Notes under the pieces: model-generated | Database searches by the model: none | What the model was told of the DNA's origin: nothing | The model's input: the letters and a program-made list of their open reading frames with translations, nothing else | Position numbers and translations under genes: made by a program | Assembly: GCA_946902985.2 (NCBI GenBank) | Contig: CAMPQE020000053.1 | Location: 1-64,000 of the forward strand | Source: Meconema thalassinum | Taxonomy: Eukaryota > Arthropoda > Insecta > Orthoptera > Tettigoniidae | DNA: 64,000 nt | Direction: 5' to 3' | Part shown: in pieces, positions 20,713 through 29,921 of the stretch | Numbering within the stretch: the stretch's first letter is position 1 | Layout of the letters: each line of letters opens with the position of its first letter

Positions 20713-20897
20713 AGTTTTTGTATAAAGCAACAACACCGTCTAGGAATGGTGTTAGTTGTTTGCCACGTGAATACACGTTAACATCTCAAGACAAGCAGAT
20801 TTTACAGCATTTGGGTTACCACGTCAACCCTCATAATGAATTCTATCCTAGGGATAGCGAACCGCATCGAGGAGCAACCAGGAGTGGTAAGAATTGA
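20709..20897 (+). CDS. Small Polinton ORF between minor and major capsid genes
   Basis: 62 residues (MKFLYKATTPSRNG through LTSQDKQILQHLGYHV). The start overlaps the minor capsid stop by ATGA, and its own stop overlaps the start of the major capsid frame. The tight overlaps on both sides suggest it is real and translationally coupled. I do not recognise its function; it is basic, with no membrane segment. Confidence 0.6.
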   Translation: MKFLYKATTPSRNGVSCLPREYTLTSQDKQILQHLGYHVNPHNEFYPRDSEPHRGATRSGKN

Positions 20898-21438
20898 TCT
20901 CCATTCCTATCAAGCTCAAACACTTGGACTCAATAACAAATGAAATTCAATTTGTTATCAACAACCAAGATATTTACACCCTACCGCATGAAAGTGTCAT
21001 TCAGATTGAAGGTCGGCTCACCAAAGCCGATGGCTCTACACCCACCACATCCAAGTTGGCCAACCATGGTTTGGCCTTTCTGTTTTCTGAAGTGCGGTAT
21101 GTCATTAACCCGGGATCGGTCGCGCTGTTAGAAAAAATCTAACATTGGCAGTTTCTTCGTCACCATTTTGTTTTCGCGTGGTGGATGGCGCAGAACTCTC
21201 CGAAATGCTTCCCCCACTACCTGAGTAACACCACTCTGTTACTTTCAAGGGTGAGGGTGTCGCGCGTGATTGGTGACGGTGTTTTGAATTGGCCGAGACA
21301 TGTGTGTTAGTTGGATTCTAGCTGCGGGACTGGTCACGTTAGTGTTGTGTTAGGTAGTTTCTAACGGCGCGACCGATGACGTTGAATGTTTCTTCCGCTT
21401 ATAGTTGGTGACATACGTGTAGAAGTGAGACGTATAAC

Positions 21439-23184
21439 ATGGCTTCGAACCCAGATGAGGATCTAATTATGCGGTGGATGGAAGGAGAAGGTGAGTATGG
21501 TACTCCTAGTTCTTTTCTAGACGACAGAGGTGAAAGTGACGCACCTTCTGAACACAGTGAACACAATTCTGATACAGAACATTCAAATGAATGTGGAGAC
21601 GAGAGTGATGTGCATATCAGTGATTTCCTCGGACGTAGACTGGTTTGGGACTACGTAGGTAAACACAAAATTACTAAGTGGGAGGTCCATAAGCCAATTC
21701 CTACTAAAACACACCAGCAAAATATAATAACTTAGTTCATGGTGTTAAAGGGCAAGCGAAGAATTGTACGAACTTGATCGATTGCTGGAATATATTATTT
21801 CCTGATGCAACACTAAGTGAAATTGTGCACTTTACAAATGAAAAAAAAATACATATAATGGCTTTTTCATATAGTCGTGGGTTTAGAGACTGTGTGCTCA
21901 CTAATGATGAAGAAATGGCAGCGTTTTTGGAGTGCTGCACATGCTAGTATAAAAGACTCAACACTTGAACACTATTGAAATGTGGGGTACAGACGGAACA
22001 GCACCAGAATTTATTTCCCCTGTTATGTCCGAAAGAAGATTCCACATTTAGGTGCGGGCAATACGCTTCGATGAGAAGAATTCAAGAGCAGACAGAAAGA
22101 AGGAAGACAATCTTTCCCCTATTCGGCACATATTTGATGGAGTCGTAAAACGATGCAATGATAAGCTACACACTTGGAGAATATGGGACCATTGACGAGA
22201 TGCTGGTGCCATTTAGGGGCCGCTGTAAATTCAGGCAACACATGGCCAACAAACCGGCAAGATATGGCATCAGAATCAATGCCTTGGTAAATGCCAGAAC
22301 GTTCTATGTACTTAACATGGAGATCTACCCTGGAAAGCAGCCAGAGGGTTCCTGTAAATTATCACACGATGCAACCAATGTTGTGAAAAGACTAATGCAA
22401 CCGATTGACAAAACTGGTAGAAATAAAACAGTGGACAATTACTTCACTTCGGTACCACTTGCTAATGTTTATATGTAAATCATCCTACAACGACAGTACG
22501 TAAAAAAAAACCAGCTACCACATGAATTTCTCAACATCAGAGGAAGAAAAGCACCAAGCACCCTCTTAGGATATGGGAAAATTCCAAACCATTGCTTGCT
22601 AGTTTCATACGTTTCTAAGAAAACTAAAAACGTTTTGCTCATCTCAACCAAGCACAACGATGATGCCATTGATGCTTTGACTGGGGAAGCCGAGAAACCT
22701 GAAATGATTACGTTTTATAATCTAACGAAAGGTGGATTGGATGTCGTGGACAGATTAAAATCTGAGTATTCTGTTGCGAGGATCAGCAACAGATGGCCGA
22801 TGACTCTCTTCCAGGGACTAGTCAATGTTGGGGCAATAAATGCGCAGATTATATATAAAGCCAACACCGGCAATATGATTTCACGGAGGCATTTTTCAAA
22901 GGAACTGGCCAAGACCTCAGTTGATGAAACGTACTTCGCTGACAAATTTATCAATAACTTCGAGACAGAAAATCAAACAAATCACTGGAGAAGACCTGCC
23001 ACGCACAAACAAGGCAGAAACACCTACCACAGGTGAACCACGGTGTGCTTACTGTCCTACAAGAAAAAACAGGTTCACGAACAGCCTTTGTGATTCTTGT
23101 CAACATCCAATTTGCAAGGAACACACAGGATCAAAGTTGGTTTGCAGTGAGTGTTTTCGTGGCCAGGAAGACAGTGATGGGTAG
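21439..23184 (+). pseudogene. piggyBac transposase, several frameshifts
   Basis: The ATG at 21439 starts an acidic, Asp/Glu/Ser-rich N-terminal region typical of piggyBac (to 21735). The following part, to about 22157, is broken in several frames. Catalytic-domain pieces follow: TIDEMLVPFRGR (Asp codon at 22194) and TVDNYFTS (Asp at 22434) in 22158-22478, then KGGLDVVDRL (Asp at 22740) in 22596-23036. The C-terminal cysteine-rich domain, CAYCPTRKNRF then CDSCQHPICKEHT and CSECF, is in another frame ending at 23184. At least four breaks make this copy inactive, although all three catalytic Asp codons survive. Confidence 0.92.
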
Positions 23185-23691
23185 GCTAGCGTGATCTCAA
23201 ACTGTTGTATACTTGTGTCAAATTTTGTAATTGCCTTATATGGTATTGGATTGTTTCTATGGATATGATATATTTAGTAACATGTAAGCCGGAGGAGGTT
23301 GAACATTTGTATTTGTTTGTACAGTGCGTGCAAATTTTCTATACTGTTATTCATTGTGCTAACTTATTTATGAGCTACGAATCATATCAGTGGTGCAGAA
23401 ACGAATTTGAAAGAACACTTTTGTACACAAATTTGGATATATATTTCATATGAATATATTATAATATAATTATAACTTTCTATGTTCTAGCGATTACTTC
23501 TAAAAATTCCTATGTTTGTCCACTTTGAGGGAGTAAAAGTGTAAGTTACATAATAATAAATCTACTTTAATGCATTTGAACTACGAAGAAACAAATCTAA
23601 CCTCAAAAATACACTCCATTTAATCATTTCTCTACACAGATGTCGTGTTAGATAAAATCTAACGCGCGACCGATAGCGTAACGACGGACAA
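23185..23691. other. 3' noncoding part of the piggyBac element
   Basis: AT-rich sequence between the transposase C-terminal domain and the right inverted repeat. No gene seen. Confidence 0.6.
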
Positions 23692-24649
23692 CGCGACTGA
23701 TCGCGGGTTAACGATATCGTGGTGGATAGCACTCGAAATGTGGGCATATCCAGTGTCATGAAACTATACCCCTCTTATAGTGAGGAAGAAGGTAAAACAC
23801 TTTGCATGGCAGGTTGGTGTCCTGACTCGACCAATGACTGGATGGTACACACTGATGGGACCTTTACTGGATATTTACCTCTTAAACTGATTTTAGGCTT
23901 TGCCGAAGATCACCAACGCATTGTGGTCAACGCAAGGCAAGTGCTTTATCTAGTGAGAAAAAGGAGTGATAATAATGCACTCAAGGGAGCCGACAATGCC
24001 CCCATAGATTCAAAAATTCAACTACTACGCTTGCTATGGAAAGTCCCCCATGTAACCCTTGAAGATAGCAAAAAACTGGACATACTCAAAATGGTAAAGG
24101 GAGATATGCCTCTACCCATGGAATTTTGAAGCTGGGCACTCCATGAGTATCCGCTATTGCCCACCACCAACACACACATTTGGTCTGTAAAAGCAGCTCG
24201 CTATACAGAGAGACCTCTCTACCTGATCGTGGGTTTTCAAATGAATCGCAAGTATCAACAAACCAAAGATGCCACGCAATTTGATCACCTACAATTGAGA
24301 AATGCACGACTTTCCCTCAACGGAGCTGTGTTTCCCTATGAAGGATTGGATTTATGATTTTTCAAAAAATAAGTTTGGCCCCCCCTGTACGACTTGTTTT
24401 CTAAATTTCGATGGTCGTATTATCAAAAAGAGAACAGCCCCATGCTACTACCCCAAGCGTTTAAGGCAATAGCACCACTGATTGTCTTTGACTGTTCTTA
24501 CCTGGAAGAGTCTGTCAAGCCATCCAATATCGACATTCGACTAGATTTTGAAACGCATGACAATGTACCAGCCAATTCCACGGCCTACTGTTTGATTATT
24601 CATCACAAACAAGTCAACTATTATCCACTGTCCAACCAAGTGACGAGTG

Positions 24650-24657
24650 TATAAATA
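24650..24657 (+). promoter_or_regulatory. TATAAATA box before the IAP gene
   Basis: TATAAATA overlaps the major capsid stop codon and lies 30 bases before the IAP start at 24688. The same octamer precedes the ORF at 27704. Confidence 0.4.
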
Positions 24658-24687
24658 ACAGGTCATCCCACGTCAAGCCGCTCAGTC

Positions 24688-25201
24688 ATGTTTCGCTTTA
24701 AAGCCTCAAGAGACGTTACATCCATGAATTTAAACTCTGAGGAGCAACGTTTCAAAACTTTTGCCACGTGGCCGGTGCCTTTCATAAAACCTCAAGCCTT
24801 GGCAGCCGCTGGGTTCTACTATTTAAAAACAAGAGATGAAGTGAAATGTGCCTTTTGTCCCATCTTCATAGACCCATGGCAGGAGGGCGATGAACCCATG
24901 CAGGAACATCAGCGCTGGTCACCCACCTGCCCCTACCTGTGCAGAATGGAAGTGGGAAATATACCCTGTCATTCAAGCTATCCCTCACTTGTGTCCCTGG
25001 GTAATAAAAAAAACAAGTTACGATACGTGTGGACCGTATGATATCCATGGTGCTTCAGTGAGCAGCTCACCATCAAAAACGCCTAGTTTAGAGACATTGG
25101 AACATCATCGGTGTTATGGACGTTACAAACACAAGATACTACATTGTTGTATCAGTTGGTATCGTCCTTATCCCAAAATGACAAAAGCCTGTAAGACGTA
25201 A
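24688..25201 (+). pseudogene. BIR-domain protein (IAP-like), frameshifted, Polinton-encoded
   Basis: The ATG at 24688 opens a frame with one BIR domain. It has ATWPVPFIKPQALAAAGFYY, then the zinc ligands CAFC, a His in MQEHQRWSP and a Cys in TCPYL, in normal BIR spacing. BIR proteins bind caspases or IAP antagonists; viral versions block apoptosis of the infected cell. The first frame loses its identity after about residue 90. A second frame overlapping it and ending at 25201 carries TSYDTCGPYDI and a Cys/His-containing tail, so a frameshift lies near 24960-25015. No RING domain is evident. It is preceded by its own TATAAATA box. Confidence 0.8.
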
Positions 25202-25288
25202 GTAAAAATGTAGACTTTCACGACCGGCGTTGAAATAGGAATCTCCGTTTTGCGGGCTTATAGGTCGTGTTCCAAGGACATTTTGTCG

Positions 25289-25330
25289 TCCTGACGTTTC
25301 GCTGAATACTGCGTTCAGCATGTTCACAGG
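25289..25330 (-). ncRNA. Degenerate hammerhead ribozyme remnant in the Neptune-like PLE
   Basis: On the minus strand there is stem II (GCTGAA, 7-nt loop CGCAGTA, TTCAGC; plus 25301-25319), followed by GAAAC and GTC. This matches the ribozyme known from Neptune-type PLEs. The 5' core reads CTGTGAACA instead of CTGANGA, so two extra bases and a changed G would prevent normal activity. Confidence 0.6.
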
Positions 25331-25434
25331 TTACATAAAGCGAGGTAAAACAAGTAAACAGAAGATATATAAATAGTCAACAACCCACACATAGAGGCTA
25401 CCATAGCAACGGCGTACGACATAAAAGTAATGCA

Positions 25435-27666
25435 TCAAGGACAGGGCTGCTCGTCTGTTGCATCTTCTCGTCTACGACGGTCAATAAGGGCAGGCTTGAG
25501 GGGATTAAGGACTGGAAGCCAAGCTCTGTTAACACGTTCTGCTTCCTCCTTAAGATTGAAGCTGTTAGTATGCTTCAGGATTTCAATGGCCTCCCTTTGT
25601 AGCCTGGCATGACAAGACACCGTGGTGGACAGAACTTCGGTGTCTCCATATCTTATATCGTGACCTGCAAGTAGCGAGTGTGCTGCTACAGTGGATTTAT
25701 CTGTTTGTCCCAGCCGGCTGTGTCGTTCGTGCTCCTTGAGGCGAGTGGCAATACTTCTTTTCGTTGTTCCAATATATACTTGGCCACAATCACACGGGAT
25801 TTTATAAACCCCTGCCGCGGTATGAGGATGTCGCTTATCTTTAGCGGACCTAAACATGTTCTTAATTTTTCGTGTAGGCCTGTATATGGTCTTTATATCA
25901 TGGGACTCGAGTAGCCTCCCTATTCTGTCCGTGACCTTTTTTATATATGGAAGAAAAGCTCTAGCCAGGGGCTGCTTGTCTCCAATTACCCTTGTAGTTG
26001 GACGTCTCGGATGGAGTGCTCGCTGGATATCTTTCTGGCTGTACCCATTCGCGCATAAGGCCTCGTTGAGGTGTTCAATTTCTTGTTTTAGGCACTGCTT
26101 ATCACAAATTCTTTTAGCGCGGTCAGCCAGTGTTTTTATAACTCCGTATTTCTGTCGTGGGTGGTGATTGGACGTCTTATGTAGATATCGGTCAGTATGG
26201 GTCGGCTTACGGTAAACTGTATGTCCCAAAGTTAGATCAGCGGTCTTCGTTACCATAACGTCGAGAAACGCGATTTTCTGTTCATTTTCTAACTCCATGG
26301 TAAACTGAATGTTCGAGTTCTGGCTGTTAAGATGTTGTAAAAACAGATTTAATTGATCTTTACCATGGCCCCATATTACAAAGGTATCGTCCACGTATCG
26401 TAGCCACACTTTAGGTTTCAAAGGTGCGGTCTCTAGTGCTATTTGTTCAAATTGTTCCATGAAGAAATTCGCGATCGCCGGACTAAGGGGACTGCCCATG
26501 GCGACGCCATCAATTTGTTCATAGAAATCACCCTTCCACAGGAAATAGCTAGCGGTGAGGCAGTGGCGGAATAAGGCGGTGATATCATCAGGAAAAATCC
26601 GTGCGATGTACTACAGGGCTACCTTTATAGGTACTTTCGTGAAAAGAGAGACAACGTCAAAACTTACTAGTAAGTCACCAGCTTCTAGTTGAATAGTTTT
26701 AAATTTTTCAATGAAATGGCCGGAATCTTTGACGAACGACTGTGTACCGCCGATATGTGGTTGAAGTAAGGTAGCTAAATGTTTGGCAATGCTATAAGTT
26801 GGTGATCCAATAGCACTCACGATAGGACGAAGAGGAACATTATCTTTGTGTATTTTAGGTAAACCATAAAGTCTTGGTGGTAAAGCTTCACTTCTGGTGG
26901 TTACCTTCTTTACGTTTTCAGGTAGCGAAGATACCTTGATCAGGCCGTTTGTTTCACGAAGAATCCGGTTGGTAGGATCTCTCAGTATTTTGCGGTAGGT
27001 ACCCGGGTCTAAAAGTTCCAAAACCTTGGCAGTGTAGTCGTCCATGTCCAAGATAACCGTTGCGTTCCCTTTGTCTGCAGGAAGAATGATTATGCTCTCG
27101 TCCATGTTGAGAGTCTTTATAGCCTTTCTCTCCTGAGGTGTGAGGTTACTCTGCGGTGCCGGTGCCTTCTTGATTATACGTGAGGCTTCATGACGAATTT
27201 CATCTGCTTGTTCAGATGGTAGCTCATGGATTACCGCTTCAATATTGGCGACAATGTCTTCCACGGGAATCGAAGGAGGGGTCACTGCGTAATTTCCTCC
27301 TTTCGCTAGTATAGAGATTTCCCACTCTGACAGGTGGCGATTGGTCAGGTTAACAATTGTCCGTGAGATGTCCAGCGTAGGCGCAGGTACCGGCGCGGGT
27401 TGGTCTCTCTGTAACCGCTCAAACTTTTTCTTCTGCCGGATGCTAGACTGTTCAAATGTTGAACGCATAGAGTAGAAGGTGATGCGATCTACATTTTCCC
27501 AGTCCTGATATGAGAGTGTGCTGCTGATGCGGTAGTGCAGCTGTAAGAGTGCCTGATCTGTAGTAGCGAGCCCCTTACGTGCAAAGCTTATGCGTTCACG
27601 TAATAGCGAACGTTCAGTTCGATCATATATTCTATGGGCTCTAGCTGAGGTTAGTGGTCTCTTCAT
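25435..27666 (-). pseudogene. Neptune-like PLE RT / GIY-YIG protein with one in-frame TAG
   Basis: The ATG at 27666 opens a frame that would run to 25435 (742 sense codons) except for a TAG at 26613-26611; the codons on both sides are in the same frame. N-terminal PLE regions include ILPADKGNATVIL and LPKIHKDNVPLRPIVS. The RT palm has LLVSFDVVSLFTKVPI just before the stop, and then GVAMGSPLSP and RYVDDTFVIW after it. The C terminus is a GIY-YIG nuclease (GVYKIPCDCGQVYIGTTKRS, then KEHERHSRLG), with CxC just before YIG as in Neptune-type elements. The length is full. Only the one nonsense codon is seen, so this copy is much younger than the Polinton around it. Confidence 0.9.
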
Positions 27667-27682
27667 TTTAATAAACCTCAGC

Positions 27683-27690
27683 TATAAATA
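27683..27690 (+). promoter_or_regulatory. TATAAATA box before the 27704 ORF
   Basis: TATAAATA lies 13 bases before the ATG at 27704, between the PLE end and the ORF. The same octamer precedes the IAP gene. Confidence 0.35.
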
Positions 27691-27703
27691 TTTGGACGTG
27701 GTC

Positions 27704-28006
27704 ATGAAAGCACACTTGTCCTCGGCCAATGTGGTATTTGTGAAAGGTAATGAAAAACGTCAATGGTTGCAACCATTTTTGGCGTCTTACTGCCAATGTA
27801 TCGACCTCATGGAGTTGGGCTGCCCCTCCCTGCAAACGCTCATGGATACTTGTTCCTGTGGCAACATTACCCAGACAGCCCTATCGCATGCGTGGCATCT
27901 CTTTCATTGGTTAACCACCCATGCCTGCTGGGAGTTGTTGAACAAAATTATAACTCAAGATTTACCTGTGAATGACGCCAGTGAGATTTCTATAAGCGAC
28001 GTGTAA
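27704..28006 (+). CDS. Unrecognised Polinton accessory protein, 100 residues
   Basis: The ATG at 27704 starts a frame with NVVFVKGNEKRQWLQPFL, then DLMELGCPSLQTL, a CSCGN segment and ALSHAWHLFHWL. The layout of a VKGxEK strand, an Asp-Leu-x-Glu-Leu-x-Cys-Pro block and a later Cys/His cluster recalls the C-terminal half of uncharacterised nuclease-fold-like proteins in arthropod Polintons, but I cannot assign a function. A longer frame exists upstream through the PLE end, so the ATG at 27704 is the sensible start. The preceding PLE insertion may have removed 5' sequence. Confidence 0.5.
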   Translation: MKAHLSSANVVFVKGNEKRQWLQPFLASYCQCIDLMELGCPSLQTLMDTCSCGNITQTALSHAWHLFHWLTTHACWELLNKIITQDLPVNDASEISISDV

Positions 28007-28027
28007 ACATCTACCGCACGTGATACC

Positions 28028-28491
28028 ATGGAGAAAGGCAATGCTACGGACAAAGCCATCGGCAAGTTCTTTGTGTGCAAAAATAAACTAGACAGTTTTA
28101 CCAAAGAGGAACTCTTGGCGCTGCCCAAGTCGTACATTTATTATGTGGCCGCCAACGCGGTCAAAGAAATCTGGCAACATGTACCTAAATCATGGACTCA
28201 AGACCCTGTGTTGAGTGAATTGCAACCCTGTACGGATTACGATCACCATAAGCAAGTGGCCATGGCAAAAAAAACTCTATGCGTCAGTGTGCGACTTGCC
28301 AGCTAGTGAAACTATATCACGGTCATAAAAGTCCATGTAAAGACTTTGTTGAATCATTCCACGGGTGTCATGGCGAGAAAAAGCAACAACAACAAACGCA
28401 AACATCGTCCACAGAGGAGGAGGAAGACCAAACCTTTTTACCATCGATGGAAAAGGATATGCCAGACCTGTACTGGCAATGGCGTCATTGA
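28028..28491 (+). pseudogene. Unrecognised Polinton accessory protein, frameshifted
   Basis: The ATG at 28028, 21 bases after the previous stop, starts a frame with FVCKNKLDSFTKEELLALPK and a conserved-looking helix-rich region. It then loses frame at an 8-A run (28267-28274). The neighbouring frame to 28491 carries CATCQLVKLYHGHKSPC, a possible Cys/His metal site, and then a Gln/Glu-rich acidic tail. I take them as one gene of about 150 residues with a homopolymer frameshift. Function unknown. It overlaps the start of the PLA2 gene. Confidence 0.5.
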
Positions 28492-28804
28492 CAAAGTGAT
28501 TCAATACATACCTTTCGAAATCCATCTTCCAGGTTATCGTTTTTGCGGCCCTGGAACTCGTCTCGAAAAACGTTTACAACGTAGTGATGTACCCATTAAT
28601 CTTTTGGATCAAGCATGCAAGGAACATGACCTTTCTTATCGCCATAGTCATCCTGGTTTAAGACTTGTGGCAGATAAATTGTTTTTGAAGAATGCTTGAC
28701 AACGTTTCACATCCAGTGATGCCTCAGTGGGTGAAAGAATGGCAGCCCTGATTGTCATGAGAGCTATGAAAGGAAAGTTGATGATGCATGGACATAAACA
28801 TTGA
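28370..28804 (+). pseudogene. Parvovirus-like phospholipase A2 virion protein, in-frame TGA
   Basis: The ATG at 28370 starts a very basic N terminus (KRKHRPQRRRKTK) followed by a phospholipase A2 domain. The calcium-binding loop YRFCGPGT is at residues 57-63 and the catalytic pair His86-Asp87 lies in ACKEHDLSY. This is the PLA2 type found in parvovirus capsid proteins and in adintoviruses, where it helps particles leave endosomes by cutting membrane lipids. A TGA at 28697-28699 stops the frame after 109 residues. The same frame then stays open to TGA 28802-28804 and carries SSDASVGERMAAL, which fits the usual C-terminal helix, so this looks like a single nonsense mutation. It overlaps the upstream gene's tail in another frame. 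Confidence 0.85.
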
Positions 28805-29921
28805 GGAGTGAGGAATTGGGATTTGTTTGTATTCTATATTTCTTTTGTCAATTCACTATGACTATGAAATAAAAACAAAGGTTTACCAGAGCACGATGTT
28901 TTGTTATTTTTAATTTTAAGAAATCGTGATGTTGATGGCTTATGTTTCATTTTACACATTTCACACAAGATGAATTCACACACTGCCATTTGTCATTTTG
29001 CAATTTACAGATTTAAAAAAAGTTCGTTTCAAGTTTTGCGTTTTTAATGAAATGGATTTTTCCAGTTTGTTGATGACACATTTTTAACAATGTCTGTTTG
29101 AAGTTTTTTGAATTTTCAAATTTCACACATGGCCATTTCCAGTTTTTAAAAATGTTCGTTTTAAGTTTTGCGTTTTTGGTGATATGGAAACATAGATTTT
29201 CCATTTTGCTGTTTTCACATTTTTCCATTTGGTGTATGTCGAAAGTTGTGATTTGACAATGATGTTGATGCAAGTGCTTGACCATGGCGATGCTGCAATG
29301 TGTTTATAGGTGTTTGGAGAAACGTCGAGGTCTACGACTACTGCAGGTAAGACTGTTTTTACAAAAATAATGTCTTTTGACTGCCACATTTCAATGAAAA
29401 AACCAAACTATTGAAAACAAAATGAGTATATAAGTGACCATTTACCCCCTCCTCACCCACCCACCCTACCTCACCGCGTTTGCTCTGGTCAACCATACAC
29501 ACCAGCTTTCTATCTCCCCTCATACATTCACACCTGTCTTTGGGAACAAACACAACCACTTTATTTATTCCCAAAAGCACATTCTCGACATGCATACTCA
29601 TCCCAAAAGAACTTTTTTAGTTTATCATTTACATTACGAAAAATAATTAAATACTAGTTATTAAAGTTACTAAAAATCTTACTTATTTCATATTTACAAA
29701 AAAAACTCAACTTTGTACAGCGTTAAAGAATCAAACTATTTACCAATCAAAAAATTGAAAAAAAATAAGGTTGCACACAACTTTTTTAAAGAGCAAAAGG
29801 TCCAAGTGGGTTGCCACTATTTACAAAATCTACTATTTACAATGACAGAAACCAATATTTACAAAAGACTAAATCTACAAGTTACATAAAGCTATGTCCC
29901 ATAAACGATTAAACAATGAAA
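28805..29921. other. AT-rich convergent intergenic region with internal repeats
   Basis: About 1.1 kb between the PLA2 gene and the 3' end of the polymerase gene, which converge. Variants of GTTCGTTTCAAGTTTTGCG recur (29021-29046, 29154-29177), together with several TTTCACA/CATTTTCCA segments. A pyrimidine-rich block lies at 29435-29600. An AATAAA near 28867-28875 may serve the rightward genes. Frames here are low-complexity and not credible as genes. Confidence 0.55.

Larger units (their letters stand above)
21105..23711. mobile_element. piggyBac DNA transposon with TTAA target-site duplication
   Basis: TTAA occurs at 21105-21108 and again at 23708-23711. The terminal inverted repeats start directly inside: CCCGGGATCGGTCGCG at 21109-21124 and, at the other end, CGCGACTGATCGCGGG at 23692-23707. 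These are reverse complements at 14 of 16 positions. Subterminal GTTAGA(t/a)AAAATCTAAC segments are also shared by both ends. The element itself is 2599 bp and encodes a decayed transposase. It lies inside the Polinton major capsid gene. Confidence 0.97.
20894..24654 (+). pseudogene. Polinton major capsid protein (double jelly roll), split by piggyBac
   Basis: The N-terminal part (20894-21108) has QFVINNQDIYTLP, QIEGRLTKADG and GLAFLFSEVRYV, the start of the hexon-like double jelly-roll capsid protein. It is interrupted by a 2599-bp piggyBac element. The same protein resumes at 23712 with STRNVGISSVM, then DGTFTGYLPLKLILGFAEDH and KVPHV, to a stop at 24129. Two further pieces (24157-24357, 24394-24654) lie in other frames, so at least two frameshifts exist as well. 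The reading frame on both sides of the insertion agrees once the duplicated TTAA is discounted. The present start is TTG overlapping the upstream stop; an ATG may have been lost. Confidence 0.88.
25213..27672 (-). mobile_element. Second PLE, Neptune-like, inserted in the Polinton
   Basis: A single PLE copy on the minus strand, with a different sequence lineage from the array at 1-5467. Its 3' part (25213-25434) contains a decayed hammerhead and a CACGACC/GGTCGTG inverted repeat (25219-25225, 25263-25269). The 5' end lies just before its start codon at 27666. Boundaries are approximate. I found no convincing target-site duplication. Confidence 0.88.

Noticed and set aside
25202..27690. Target-site duplication around the Neptune-like PLE
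   Set aside because: Flanks were compared by eye and share no convincing direct repeat; PLE insertions often have variable or absent duplications.
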